From Bacteroidales bacterium (GTDB lineage: Bacteria; Bacteroidota; Bacteroidia; Bacteroidales; UBA932), in the NCBI GenBank assembly GCA_017398125.1, contig JAFQHE010000021.1, forward strand, positions 42,243 through 106,242: 64,000 nucleotides of DNA. Reading direction: 5' to 3'. The stretch's first letter is position 1, and every line of letters begins with the position of its first letter. The notes beneath the pieces are model-generated. The model did no database searches and was not told the DNA's origin. It saw only the letters and a program-made list of their open reading frames with translations. Position numbers and translations under genes: made by a program. Shown here one piece after another: positions 9,549-18,654 of this stretch.

Positions 9549-10559
9549 TTATATCTTGAGTCGTTTCCTCTCATTTTCAAAATTCTCTATAAAATGAATT
9601 TCGACTGGTGACAGATCAGTCTTTGTCCTTTCCTTGAATTTGACATATTCTGCATTTGCTTTTAACCTTGCGACTTCTGCAGAAACTGTACCTGCATGAG
9701 TCAATAATTCTTTTCCCGACAATTTAAGAAAATCATCCAACTTCTGAATCCAATCACTCATATACATAGGAGTATGACTTTGAGCCTGCAACTCTGCAAA
9801 ATCAAGATAAAGGCTCACTATACGGTTTAAAACATCAATCTCTGCCGCTGTCAAATAGTTCTTTGCATACTCAATATCTGATTTTTGTGGCAATACTCCA
9901 CTCCAAGTTGTCAATCCCATAAAATCCTTTTCAGCATCCGCTCTATTATAAATAATCTCAGCGGCGGTATGACCATGCACAGAGAAGTGCATTTTATTCT
10001 GTACAGTAGCAAAAAACTGTTTGGTAGCCTCAGCCCTTGGATCATAATCTATACTAAGGGCATATATCTCCAACACTTTCCTATAAAAGATTTTTTCAGA
10101 AGAGCGTATGTCACGTATGCGTGAAAGCAATTCATCAAAATAATTTCCACCGCCAACATTCTTCAACAGTTCATCATTAAGTGCAAACCCTTTAATAAGA
10201 TACTCCTTAAGCACCCTTGTAGCCCAAATGCGGAACTGCACTCCCCTGTATGAATTGACTCTATACCCCACACTTATAATCATATCAAGATTATAATAAT
10301 CAACGATATGAGTCTGCTGCTTTCCTTTTATTGCACCATGCACAGTGGTTGTTGCATTTTTTGCAACAACCATCTCCCTATCCAATTCCCCCTCCTCAAA
10401 TATTTTTTTGACATGTCTGGAAATGGTAGACTTATTGCGTTGAAACAACTCTGCCATCTGGTCCAATGTCAACCATACTGTATCATTGGCAAGAGTAACC
10501 TCTATTTTGCTTTCTCCATCTTGTGTCTGATACAAAAGTATTTGTCCCCTCTGCTCCAT
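9549..10559 (-). CDS. RhuM-family protein embedded in the cas operon
   Basis: About 336 residues. The N-terminal half holds an HTH-like segment (VWLTLDQMAELFQRNKSTIS, then RHVKKIF) near residues 30-55 and the family core VDYYNLDMIISVGYRVNS. The C-terminal half is helical with HGHTAAEIIYNRADAEKDF. RhuM was named from a Salmonella pathogenicity-island gene; the function is unknown and related proteins occur widely on mobile DNA. ATG 10559 is used, two bases after the cas9 stop; a TTG at 10565 would overlap cas9. It ends 35 bases before cas1. A non-cas gene with this spacing between cas9 and cas1 is unusual and suggests co-expression with the CRISPR machinery. Confidence 0.85.
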   Translation of the reverse strand: MEQRGQILLYQTQDGESKIEVTLANDTVWLTLDQMAELFQRNKSTISRHVKKIFEEGELDREMVVAKNATTTVHGAIKGKQQTHIVDYYNLDMIISVGYRVNSYRGVQFRIWATRVLKEYLIKGFALNDELLKNVGGGNYFDELLSRIRDIRSSEKIFYRKVLEIYALSIDYDPRAEATKQFFATVQNKMHFSVHGHTAAEIIYNRADAEKDFMGLTTWSGVLPQKSDIEYAKNYLTAAEIDVLNRIVSLYLDFAELQAQSHTPMYMSDWIQKLDDFLKLSGKELLTHAGTVSAEVARLKANAEYVKFKERTKTDLSPVEIHFIENFENERKRLKI

Positions 10560-10561
10560 TT

Positions 10562-13500
10562 TCAATTCTCCCCGACTTTTACTATTTGGCCAATATGATT
10601 AATTCTCACCTTCACAAAAGTATGGACAAAGGACAAATTTTTATATTGTTTATATACTACATCTTTTAACTCATTAGAGTCTCGTAATACTGATTCTAGA
10701 TGATGTCTAAACATATAATCTCTAACGACTGAAGTTCCATACGAAACTTTAGACATCTTTTGCAATCTAAATAAATTCGGACTGATAATCGAGTAATTTT
10801 CAGGATCCATCAAGTCTATCTCCCTTGGATCAAAACCGGTTTCTTCATTTGGAAAAACAAAATATTCGTTTTGTTTCATGCTGTACAGAAATTCCCAGCC
10901 TTCATTGCTCCTAAAATTTTTATCAATCACAGGTAGTCCATTATTTGCCCTTGTTACCGCTTCATAAAATGAAACAACGACCTCTTCAAGTTCGTATTGT
11001 TTATTCCCGTCATTATCAACCTTGAAACTTCCATCCTTATTCAACACAGGTTTCCTATAAATAGCCACATGATGATTATTGCCGGTATTAACAAAATCTA
11101 CCGGGATCCGCTCACCTTTGCCATCAAGAATAAGATTCCCAAACTTATCCTTTTTGTCATGAATTGCAACAGCATTACTTATACCTGTAATTTTGACTCT
11201 TTTTACAGGAATTCCCTTTTGCTCATTCTGCCATAACGGATTTTCTTCAATATTGCTCAAGCCCTCCTTTCCCCGCTCTTTAACCAACTTCTTCAACCTA
11301 GCATCTATCACTTTATCAATATTCAAATCCTTATCTACTGTTTTTCTGATGGTATAGTAATCTTCAAAGAATACCAACTTTACTTTTTCAGGAACTCTCT
11401 TTGTATGCAAATCGTCCAACCATATAGGATTTTTGTCTATGGCATTCTTTCCTGAAAAGGCTTTTTTAGAATCACCTCCATATTCCTCAAGTCTCTTTAT
11501 CAATGCCATCCTGTATGTTTGTTTTGCAACTTGTTCTATCTCAGAGAGTGTAAGGGATCCATTAACCTTAACCTCTTTTGTAGCATACCTTTTTATCTTT
11601 CCATAAACGGTATCCAAATGGAGTTGTCCGCGAGGTGTTTGCTGTATATAAACTTTACCATTTTCACCGTTTCTGGTAATATTTTTTGTAACTGTCTTAC
11701 CTTTAGGTTTAATGGATATCAATATCTCCTGCATATGCTTGCGCGCTTCTTTCCTGAACTCGTCCAAAGGAATTGGAGGAAGCGCTCTGCCATTTAGGAA
11801 ATACTTATTCTTTATCGCGTACTCATTTGTATTGGCTTTTTGACTAGCATTAACGTTATTGAAATATTGTATAAATACATCTTTTGTAAATGCCACTGTC
11901 AGAGCATCCATTGCATGATGTCTATGGTCATTACGCTTTGACCAGTCTTTGATATGGCCAATTTTTCTACCATCCCTATCATTCGAATACTCTATCATTC
12001 CCAATGCTTCATATTTACCCCAATTCAGTTCCTTCATCATATCAACCAACTGCCAGTCTTCCCTCAACTTGTCTGTTATGGAACCAGTAGTTGCAATCAC
12101 TCTTTTGCATATGTCACTAAGCATTTTTAATGAAAAGCGCGCAATATATTGGGTATTTCTCAAGTCTCTTTCAATAAAATCCTCTGGAATATCAGACTCT
12201 TTCATCAATAATTTCTTGAGTTTGCTCTTATACTTATCACCTTTGAAAAGTGCTTCGCATCTGTTTATATATGCATCCAATCCCATTTCTCCGTACTTTT
12301 CGAGAACAAAATCATATGCAGTCTGCTTACCTTTTTCAATATTTATACTTCTTAATTCCAGTGTTTTATTTGAGGTTGAATCATCAAATAGCCTTGCTTT
12401 GGGTATTATGTGCTCTATATCATATTCACCAGTAAACAACTTTTCCTTCGGGATATATGTATTAGAGTATAGTGTTTTATAGCCATTATCCTTAAGTTCC
12501 TCATACAATTTGTAGCGTATAATATCATTACGCGTAATATGTGAAAGGCCAAATTCTTCTTTAAGAATTTTCCTATAATTGTCATGCAGTTTTGTTGTTT
12601 CTTCTATGGCTTTTGTCAATCTTGATCTCTCATCAGCATTTTTCTTTAAGTCTCTAGCCAACTCCACCCTGATTTCATCTGGTCTGCCATATGAATCAAT
12701 AATGGCATTTACCACGTTCACCATTTGGTTAAGAATCTTTTCAACAATAGGATTTCTCAAACTGTTCTTCGGCAAGATTTCCAATTTGTTTTTGAGTTGC
12801 TTATTTTCAATCTGCTCTTTAGTAAGAGACGACTTTGAGTGGTTATATCCCGCATAATGACAAGCTATATCATACCCATTTCCCTCTTTTAGATAGGGTA
12901 AAATATTAGCAATTGCTTTTGCGCTCAAACTGCCATAGTCTTCCAAGAATGTAACATTGGTAAGAATTGATGCATATTCCTTTTCAATCCCGGTCCACTC
13001 CTTTATCTTATTAATCAACCGGCCGTTTCCAGTAGGTGTATTATCACTTTCAAAAGAATATAAAAGATGCCAAAGTTTATAATATTTTTGAGTATCCGGT
13101 TTTCGTGAAGAATCAAATTCCAGGAAATCAGTTTTCCAGTCCAGCGACTCAAATATCTCACGAACTTGTGAAATAATAGACTCTGCAGGCTGCCTGAATG
13201 ATATAGGACTATGACCTGTCAATTCTATAATATCACTATATGCTTTAAACAAGGCATAACCTGTCCTATTTCCATCAATCGCTTTATAATTCATATCCAG
13301 ATTCTCCGGATGTTCAAATAACAAGGAGAGAATCTCCTGTTTGCCCATTTTTTCCTTTACCGACAGTTCTTTGGCAAGGATTTCCATCTCTTCAGGATAC
13401 AATTTCCTTCGACCCTCTACAAATAACGGATCACAGCTATTTCCTTTACTAAATAGAGAAAGCTCATCCTCCACTCTCTTTTTCTTCCGGCAGACATTTC

Positions 13501-14887
13501 TACCAAATATTTCAACATTATTTAAGGTCTGCCAAATTTTAAATTCCTGAAAAAGAGGCGAGGATCGAGGTATGACTCTTGAACCTATATGTATCTTTTT
13601 CTCCTTTCCATCAGGAAGAGAAACCACCTTTTCCTGACTCTCAAGCTCACAAAAAGATATTAAATTCTTTTGGCTTTTAAGCCTCCTCTGGTAAAAAATT
13701 ATGCAGTCCCTTATCTCTTTTTTCAATGCAGGAGTCAACTCTTTATGATACTTTGCCTGCGTTTCCCATATTGTATTGAACTCATCCAAATAATCTTGCC
13801 TGTAAAAAACCAGATTCTTCAAACTTATATTGGAGTCTTTTTCAATCAAAGACATCAGATATTGACCAACAGTCTGCCTGTTAAAATATAAATTCTTACT
13901 TCTGTCACTTATCGCACCCAAATATCCACTTGTTGATGTCTTCTGCTTGTTAATCTCCTGGAATACGATTGCAAGTTCCTCTAAAGAGAATTTTTCTTCC
14001 AATGACTCAACTCTCCACTTATAATTTTCAAGTTTCAGATCCCGTCCCTTCACACTTCTTTTTATACCTGATATTCTTTTCTCCACAACTTCCTCAACAT
14101 TACAGCCTTGGTCATTATCCCAAATCCTGACACACTCCTTCCATACAAAATGCTTTTGAAGTACAGCCCAAGTCTGTGATGCATTCTTTCCTTCAATCTC
14201 CTTTTTGAGAGATTCTGTTAAAATATCAGGATAGAATTTACTTTGAAAATTCCAGATACGGTCCAACTCACATTGTAAATCAGAAGAATAAAAATCGGGC
14301 AAATGATTTTTACCACTTGAAAGAATCTCATATCCTAATTGTCCCGGCGTCAAATCTTCATCATAAAGTTTTTTCGCTATCTCCATACCGTCAATCAAAG
14401 ATCCTTCTTCTCCATCTTTTGCTTTCCTATTGCTTTTATATCCCCTTTTTTTATTGATCATCAGGAGAATCCTTGCAAAATGCTCTAATGACACCTCTTG
14501 AGTTGCAGCCTTGGCCCTTAACCGAAATGTCTCAAAGGTAGAGAAATTGCCATTTTCTGATAATACAGATTCATCAGTAATTATGTTATTCTTCCTAAAA
14601 ATCTCAATTAGATTCTCTCTTCTGAGTTTATACCTCTGAAGATTTCTTCTTGCCCCCCTCTTTTGAGTTCTACCGGCATTAGGCGATACTCCTTTTCCTG
14701 ATTTAAAGAAATCAGAAGCATCTCCTTTCAACTCTTTTCCGGTATCCGAATTGACAAAAGTGTCAAAATGAATCGCTCTAACACCCAATTTTACAATTGA
14801 GGATTTCTCATTCGCATTTTCCGCTTCATTTACAACCGCCCATCCAATGCTGTTGGTACCTAAATCCAATCCCAGTATCCTTTTCAT
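10562..14887 (-). CDS. cas9: CRISPR RNA-guided endonuclease Cas9, type II-C
   Basis: A 1441-residue effector that cuts DNA matched by crRNA:tracrRNA. RuvC-I has ILGLDLGTNSIGWAVVN with Asp8. An Arg-rich bridge helix lies at about residues 72-95 (RTQKRGARRNLQRYKLRRE). RuvC-II contains IRVELAR with Glu742. The HNH domain has DIEHIIPKARLF with His826 and Asn849. RuvC-III has HHAMDA with His991 and Asp994. All nuclease residues are present, so it should be active. It is long for II-C but usual for Bacteroidetes Cas9. The gene heads the operon cas9-RhuM-cas1-cas2 and is divergent from the tracrRNA. Confidence 0.97.
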   Translation of the reverse strand: MKRILGLDLGTNSIGWAVVNEAENANEKSSIVKLGVRAIHFDTFVNSDTGKELKGDASDFFKSGKGVSPNAGRTQKRGARRNLQRYKLRRENLIEIFRKNNIITDESVLSENGNFSTFETFRLRAKAATQEVSLEHFARILLMINKKRGYKSNRKAKDGEEGSLIDGMEIAKKLYDEDLTPGQLGYEILSSGKNHLPDFYSSDLQCELDRIWNFQSKFYPDILTESLKKEIEGKNASQTWAVLQKHFVWKECVRIWDNDQGCNVEEVVEKRISGIKRSVKGRDLKLENYKWRVESLEEKFSLEELAIVFQEINKQKTSTSGYLGAISDRSKNLYFNRQTVGQYLMSLIEKDSNISLKNLVFYRQDYLDEFNTIWETQAKYHKELTPALKKEIRDCIIFYQRRLKSQKNLISFCELESQEKVVSLPDGKEKKIHIGSRVIPRSSPLFQEFKIWQTLNNVEIFGRNVCRKKKRVEDELSLFSKGNSCDPLFVEGRRKLYPEEMEILAKELSVKEKMGKQEILSLLFEHPENLDMNYKAIDGNRTGYALFKAYSDIIELTGHSPISFRQPAESIISQVREIFESLDWKTDFLEFDSSRKPDTQKYYKLWHLLYSFESDNTPTGNGRLINKIKEWTGIEKEYASILTNVTFLEDYGSLSAKAIANILPYLKEGNGYDIACHYAGYNHSKSSLTKEQIENKQLKNKLEILPKNSLRNPIVEKILNQMVNVVNAIIDSYGRPDEIRVELARDLKKNADERSRLTKAIEETTKLHDNYRKILKEEFGLSHITRNDIIRYKLYEELKDNGYKTLYSNTYIPKEKLFTGEYDIEHIIPKARLFDDSTSNKTLELRSINIEKGKQTAYDFVLEKYGEMGLDAYINRCEALFKGDKYKSKLKKLLMKESDIPEDFIERDLRNTQYIARFSLKMLSDICKRVIATTGSITDKLREDWQLVDMMKELNWGKYEALGMIEYSNDRDGRKIGHIKDWSKRNDHRHHAMDALTVAFTKDVFIQYFNNVNASQKANTNEYAIKNKYFLNGRALPPIPLDEFRKEARKHMQEILISIKPKGKTVTKNITRNGENGKVYIQQTPRGQLHLDTVYGKIKRYATKEVKVNGSLTLSEIEQVAKQTYRMALIKRLEEYGGDSKKAFSGKNAIDKNPIWLDDLHTKRVPEKVKLVFFEDYYTIRKTVDKDLNIDKVIDARLKKLVKERGKEGLSNIEENPLWQNEQKGIPVKRVKITGISNAVAIHDKKDKFGNLILDGKGERIPVDFVNTGNNHHVAIYRKPVLNKDGSFKVDNDGNKQYELEEVVVSFYEAVTRANNGLPVIDKNFRSNEGWEFLYSMKQNEYFVFPNEETGFDPREIDLMDPENYSIISPNLFRLQKMSKVSYGTSVVRDYMFRHHLESVLRDSNELKDVVYKQYKNLSFVHTFVKVRINHIGQIVKVGEN

Positions 14888-14907
14888 AGCGCATTTTTTA
14901 TTTCTTT

Positions 14908-14936
14908 CAAATTTAGGAAATTATTGTCAGTTCAAA
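14908..14936 (-). promoter_or_regulatory. Promoter of the cas operon
   Basis: On the minus strand a -33 TTTG (14936-14933) and an exact -7 TAAATTTG (14915-14908) are separated by 17 bases, about 21 bases before the cas9 ATG. It interleaves with the tracrRNA promoter on the other strand. Confidence 0.6.
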
Positions 14937-14953
14937 TAATTTTTCTATCTTTG
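14924..14953 (+). promoter_or_regulatory. Promoter of the tracrRNA
   Basis: TTG at 14924-14926 and TATCTTTG at 14946-14953 are 19 bases apart. The same TATCTTTG box occurs in every CRISPR repeat. Transcription would start near 14958, at the anti-repeat. Confidence 0.65.
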
Positions 14954-14957
14954 TTGA

Positions 14958-15040
14958 ACTAATTTGAAGCAAATCACAATAAGGATTATTCCGTTGTGAA
15001 AACATTAGGTTCCCCTCGTCCTTTATCGGGGGGATTTTTT
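14958..15040 (+). ncRNA. tracrRNA of the type II-C system
   Basis: The anti-repeat (about 14958-14980) reads ACTAATTTGAAGCAAATCAC and pairs with the first 24 bases of the CRISPR repeat with few mismatches and one gap. A small nexus-like hairpin follows (AAGGATTATTCC with GTTGTG after it). The RNA ends in a C-rich/G-rich stem (TCCCC at 15011, GGGGA at 15030) and six T at 15035-15040, an intrinsic terminator. The position upstream of and divergent from cas9 fits type II-C loci. Exact ends are estimated, about 83 bases. Confidence 0.88.
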
Positions 15041-15707
15041 ATTGCATATACCGTCGGACATATCTGAAGCCGAACCAAAAGGATCTTCCGACAAACACAG
15101 TAGAGAGTTTCTTCTTAGTAAAATGTCCTTTGACTATCAAGTACTGAAAATAAGTTCTATGTTTAAAAGGATGAATATAAAACAATAAGGAAGCATTTGG
15201 ATTCCACTTACTATAGTTGACTTATGTGAATCAATTCTTGATAGCTAGTATAATAAAACCATACCCGTTCTCATGGTGCGTCTTTTTTTGCACTCCTCAT
15301 TTATTATTGGTTTAAAAATACAGACTTGATTCCGAACTTTCACCTGAAACACCAACCATTGTTTTATTGAGATCTAGACGCGATATGTGTCCCACACAAA
15401 CACCAAATGTTCAACCATGAACAATATATAAAGTTAAAATACTTAAGGCAGCAGTAGTCGAAGTCCCTAAAACGGGTGATTTATGAACCTCGCGGGTAAA
15501 ATGCCGGACAAATCAGCGGTATTCTGGTCGCGAAGTACCCCGAACAGCGATTTATGGATTTCGAGGGTGACGAATGCCAAATTTTTGAGCTATTAGGTTA
15601 TCAAAGTGAACAAATGGTGCTTCCTTTATAATCCATTTTATCAACCTCTGCATTGTTGATTTCTCCGAAGTATTTATCGGGAAGCCTTCAAGCCTTCAAA
15701 AACAAAC
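15041..15707. other. 667-base non-coding stretch right of the CRISPR locus
   Basis: No gene is supported here: no frame of useful length with a plausible start is seen. It holds the imperfect 72-base direct repeat at 15459-15578 and, at its end, AAGCCTTC repeated in tandem near 15692. It may be a decayed region at the edge of the defence locus. Confidence 0.5.
15459..15578. repeat. Two imperfect direct repeats, 72-base period
   Basis: Copy 1 begins at 15459 (CGAAGTCCC) and copy 2 at 15531 (CGAAGTACCC). Each continues with a gATTTATGrAyyTCGnGGGT core and an AATGCC end. The two copies are clearly related but diverged. No reading frame runs through them. The function is unknown. Confidence 0.55.
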
Positions 15708-15733
15708 AAGGGCACCCCTTTCGGGTTGCCCTT
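15708..15733 (-). terminator. Intrinsic terminator of rubrerythrin gene
   Basis: On the minus strand AAGGGCAACCC, a GAAA loop and GGGGTGCCCTT form an almost perfect 11-pair stem, followed by the T-rich TGTTTGTTTTTG. It lies 70 bases after the rubrerythrin stop. Confidence 0.8.
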
Positions 15734-15803
15734 AACTCTTCGGTTGCAGCTTCTGCGAATGCAGATCTACCTTTTACCGGCCGGAAATTGTACCATTATT
15801 CAC

Positions 15804-16379
15804 TTAGCAAATTGCCTTCTTTTTCTCAAAGTAAGCCTGTGGATGTGCACATGCAGGACATTTTACAGGAGCTTTCTTTGCAGTAAGTACAAATCCGCAG
15901 TTTCTGCACTGCCACTCAATTGCCTCATCTCTCTCAAACACTTTGCCTGCCTCAACCAATGCCAACAACTCTCTGTATCTCTTCTCATGCTCAGCCTCAA
16001 CAGTTGCAATAGCTTTGAATACTGCAGAAATCTCAGCAAATCCCTCCTGTGCAGCAACCTCTGCGAATGCAGGATACATGTCTGCCCACTCCTCGTGCTC
16101 ACCTTCAGCAGCAGCTGCAAGGTTCTGTGCAGTTGTTCCAATTACGCCAGCAGGGAATGTTCCGGTAATCTCTACCATACCACCCTCCAAAAATTTGAAG
16201 AATCTCTTTGCGTGCTCCTTCTCCTGGTCTGCTGTCTCGGTAAAGATTGCAGCAATCTGCTCATAACCCTCTTTTTTTGCTACACTGGCAAAATATGTAT
16301 ATCTCATTCTTGCCTGTGACTCACCTGCAAATGAAAGCATTAGATTTTTCTCTGTCTGTGTACCTTTTAAACTAGCCAT
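15804..16379 (-). CDS. rbr: Rubrerythrin
   Basis: A 191-residue peroxide-reducing enzyme of anaerobes. The N-terminal ferritin-like four-helix bundle (residues 1-145) has di-iron ligands in NLMLSFAGESQARMRYTYF and the ExxH motifs DQEKEHAKRFF and TVEAEHEKRYRELL. The C-terminal rubredoxin-like domain binds one iron through CRNCG and CPACAHP. Length and domain order are those of classical rubrerythrins. The PerR-like gene lies upstream on the same strand, 122 bases away, so peroxide-responsive control is likely. Confidence 0.95.
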   Translation of the reverse strand: MASLKGTQTEKNLMLSFAGESQARMRYTYFASVAKKEGYEQIAAIFTETADQEKEHAKRFFKFLEGGMVEITGTFPAGVIGTTAQNLAAAAEGEHEEWADMYPAFAEVAAQEGFAEISAVFKAIATVEAEHEKRYRELLALVEAGKVFERDEAIEWQCRNCGFVLTAKKAPVKCPACAHPQAYFEKKKAIC

Positions 16380-16400
16380 AATTTTGTGTATTAATTTAAT

Positions 16401-16428
16401 GATTATTTATTGATTATTTATTGATTAC
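16401..16428. repeat. 11-base tandem repeat upstream of rubrerythrin
   Basis: GATTATTTATT occurs twice in tandem (16401-16411, 16412-16422) and a partial third copy follows. The period matches one DNA turn. It lies 22-50 bases upstream of the rubrerythrin start, between perR and rbr, and could be a regulator-binding or curvature element. Confidence 0.4.
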
Positions 16429-16501
16429 TATTTTCAGTTTATCTGTTTAGATCTATCTCTCTTTTCAAAATTCAATGTTATGCCTCACTAAAGCCAACTA
16501 T

Positions 16502-16906
16502 TTACGCCATCTGTCCAATAAGCTGTATATCTACAGATGACACCTTAAAGCCCGGTATATCCTTGCTGCCCAAATACTCATTAACAAGTCTTATCAGCTC
16601 TGGATCTGAATAATCTCTATGTGTATTTGACTCCACATCATAAAAATGGATGTGGTCGTATGTATTAACATCAAAATACATCTTATTGTTTGAACTGTAT
16701 CTCCTGACAAGCAGTCCTTTTTCTACAAATGACTCCAGGACATTGTAAATTGTAGCAATTGTCAGTGAAGGGAATACATTATTGAGTTCCTCAACCACCA
16801 TATCAGCGGAGGCATGCCCCAATCTTTGCATCGCGGCATATATGGCAATTCTTTGTGGTGTCGCTTTCAAGCCGCTTTCATGGATCTTCTCTTTTATCTT
16901 AAGCAT
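16502..16906 (-). CDS. perR: Fur-family peroxide regulator, PerR-like
   Basis: A 134-residue winged-helix metalloregulator. The DNA-binding part has the Fur pattern GLKATPQRIAIYAAM and TIATIYNVLESFVEKGLL, and the metal site includes the His in YDHIHFYDV. The C-terminal CxxC structural zinc motifs of classical Fur/PerR are absent, a feature also recalled for Bacteroides PerR. Its position beside rubrerythrin supports a peroxide-sensing role. Fur or Zur activity is less likely but cannot be excluded from sequence alone. Confidence 0.8.
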   Translation of the reverse strand: MLKIKEKIHESGLKATPQRIAIYAAMQRLGHASADMVVEELNNVFPSLTIATIYNVLESFVEKGLLVRRYSSNNKMYFDVNTYDHIHFYDVESNTHRDYSDPELIRLVNEYLGSKDIPGFKVSSVDIQLIGQMA

Positions 16907-17092
16907 AATATCACCGTTTTCTGATGCAAATCTAATTATAATTTTTCTAACCTACAAATTTTTCTAATAATTATTTGATATTTTTTATAATCTGGAATCA
17001 ATTACAGAAAATTCAAACATCCACAGAACATTCAAAAGAGTAGGTTGTTTAGTGTAGGTATAAAAACATATACCATTAACAATTAAATAGTT

Positions 17093-18508
17093 ATGAATAA
17101 ATTAAAAGAAAAGGTCAAAGAAATGGAGGGTAGGATTCTTAAAGATGATCCCATTCTTGAATCTGCTCCCGACAATGTAATTCCAGCAAATTCCACTGAT
17201 CCTGAAATTGCATATCAGATGGTAAGACAGGAAACCTATGCACAGACAAATCCAATGCTGAACCTGGCAACATTTGTCACAACCTACATGGATGAGTATG
17301 CCACCAAACTTATGAATGAGGCCATCAATATCAATTATATTGATGAGACAGAATACCCGAGAGTTGCTGTAATGAACGGAAAATGCATTAATATCATTGC
17401 CAACCTCTGGCATTCACCGGAAAAGGCAAAATGGAAAGCAGGAGCTCTTGGCATAGGTTCATCAGAGGCCTGCATGCTTGGCGGCATATCTGCATGGCTC
17501 CGCTGGCGTAAAAAGAGGCAAGCAGCAGGCAAACCGTATGACAAACCCAACTTTGTAATCAGCACCGGTTATCAGGTAGTGTGGGAAAAGTTTGCACAAT
17601 TGTGGCAAGTTGAAATGCGTACAGTTCCTCTCTCTGATGAACATATTACCCTCGACCCTCAAAAGGCTGTTGAGATGTGCGATGAGAATACAATCTGCAT
17701 AGTTCCAATCCAAGGTGTTACATGGACAGGACTAAACGATGATGTTGATGCACTCAACCAGGCATTGGACATCTATAATACGAGAACCGGTTATGACATC
17801 CCAATCCACGTGGATGCCGCCAGCGGAGGATTTATTCTTCCATTCATTGCGCCTCACGTAAAATGGGACTTCAGATTAAAATGGGTAGTATCCATAAGTA
17901 CTTCTGGCCACAAATATGGCCTTGTATATCCCGGTTTGGGCTGGGTTGTATGGAGAGACAAGAGTTTCTTGCCTGAGGAGATGAACTTCTCTGTAAACTA
18001 CCTTGGCTCTGAGATATATCAGGTAGGATTGAACTTCTCAAGACCGGCTGCCCAGATCCTGGGACAGTATTATAACTTCATAAGATTAGGTTTTGAGGGC
18101 TACAAAAAGGTACAAAAGGAGAGCATGGCACTTGCAAAATACCTTTGGGATGAGATAGGAAAGATGCCTCAGTTCAAGAACTACGCAAAAGAGGTTGTAA
18201 ATCCGTTGTTCATCTGGCACATGGATCCTGAATACAATAAAACGGCCAAATGGACTCTCTACGATCTGCAGAACTCACTCCAGCAGAGCGGATGGATGGT
18301 ACCTGCATACACATTGCCAAACAATCTTACCGATACAATTGTAATGCGTATTGTTATCAAACAGGGTTTTACCAAAGATCTCGCAGATATGCTTATAAAT
18401 GATATACGCAATGCTGTGGAGGGGTTTGAGAAACTCGAGTATCCTACTCAGACCCGTCTTGCATACGAAAGGGAAGAGAGACAGAAAGGACGTGTCTTTA
18501 CCCATTAA
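17093..18508 (+). CDS. gadB: Glutamate decarboxylase
   Basis: A 471-residue PLP enzyme converting glutamate to GABA and CO2 while consuming a proton. The Schiff-base lysine is Lys274 in STSGHKYG, matching the E. coli motif, and PIHVDAASGGFILPF carries the PLP-contacting Asp. The C-terminus ends RVFTH, similar to the pH-sensing HT tail of E. coli GadB. It is followed by gadC, giving a classic glutamate-dependent acid-resistance module. Confidence 0.95.
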   Translation: MNKLKEKVKEMEGRILKDDPILESAPDNVIPANSTDPEIAYQMVRQETYAQTNPMLNLATFVTTYMDEYATKLMNEAININYIDETEYPRVAVMNGKCINIIANLWHSPEKAKWKAGALGIGSSEACMLGGISAWLRWRKKRQAAGKPYDKPNFVISTGYQVVWEKFAQLWQVEMRTVPLSDEHITLDPQKAVEMCDENTICIVPIQGVTWTGLNDDVDALNQALDIYNTRTGYDIPIHVDAASGGFILPFIAPHVKWDFRLKWVVSISTSGHKYGLVYPGLGWVVWRDKSFLPEEMNFSVNYLGSEIYQVGLNFSRPAAQILGQYYNFIRLGFEGYKKVQKESMALAKYLWDEIGKMPQFKNYAKEVVNPLFIWHMDPEYNKTAKWTLYDLQNSLQQSGWMVPAYTLPNNLTDTIVMRIVIKQGFTKDLADMLINDIRNAVEGFEKLEYPTQTRLAYEREERQKGRVFTH

Positions 18509-18530
18509 CGGGCCCTTATTGCATATTACA

Positions 18531-18577
18531 GCCCAATTGCCCTGTGCCACACCAATGATATGGTGACGGCATTGGGC
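18531..18577 (+). other. Hairpin between gadB and gadC
   Basis: GCCCAATTGCC (18531-18541) pairs with GGCATTGGGC (18568-18577) with one bulge, and an inner stem CACCA/TGGTG (18550-18554, 18561-18565) extends it. No T-run follows, so it is more likely an RNA-processing or stability element than a terminator. Confidence 0.5.
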
Positions 18578-18654
18578 AACTGGACATTGGAAGAATCATT
18601 CAGTAACGTGCGCATAATAATGGTCATTAAATATTGATAACTAAAACATAATAT

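Noticed and set aside
10562..14887. Subtype II-A or II-B for this Cas9 locus
   Set aside because: No csn2 or cas4 is present, and the repeat and protein resemble Bacteroidetes II-C.
15726..16319. Long plus-strand frame opposite rubrerythrin
   Set aside because: It is antisense to a clear rubrerythrin gene and its Cys/Leu/Ser-rich product is what reverse reading of that gene gives.
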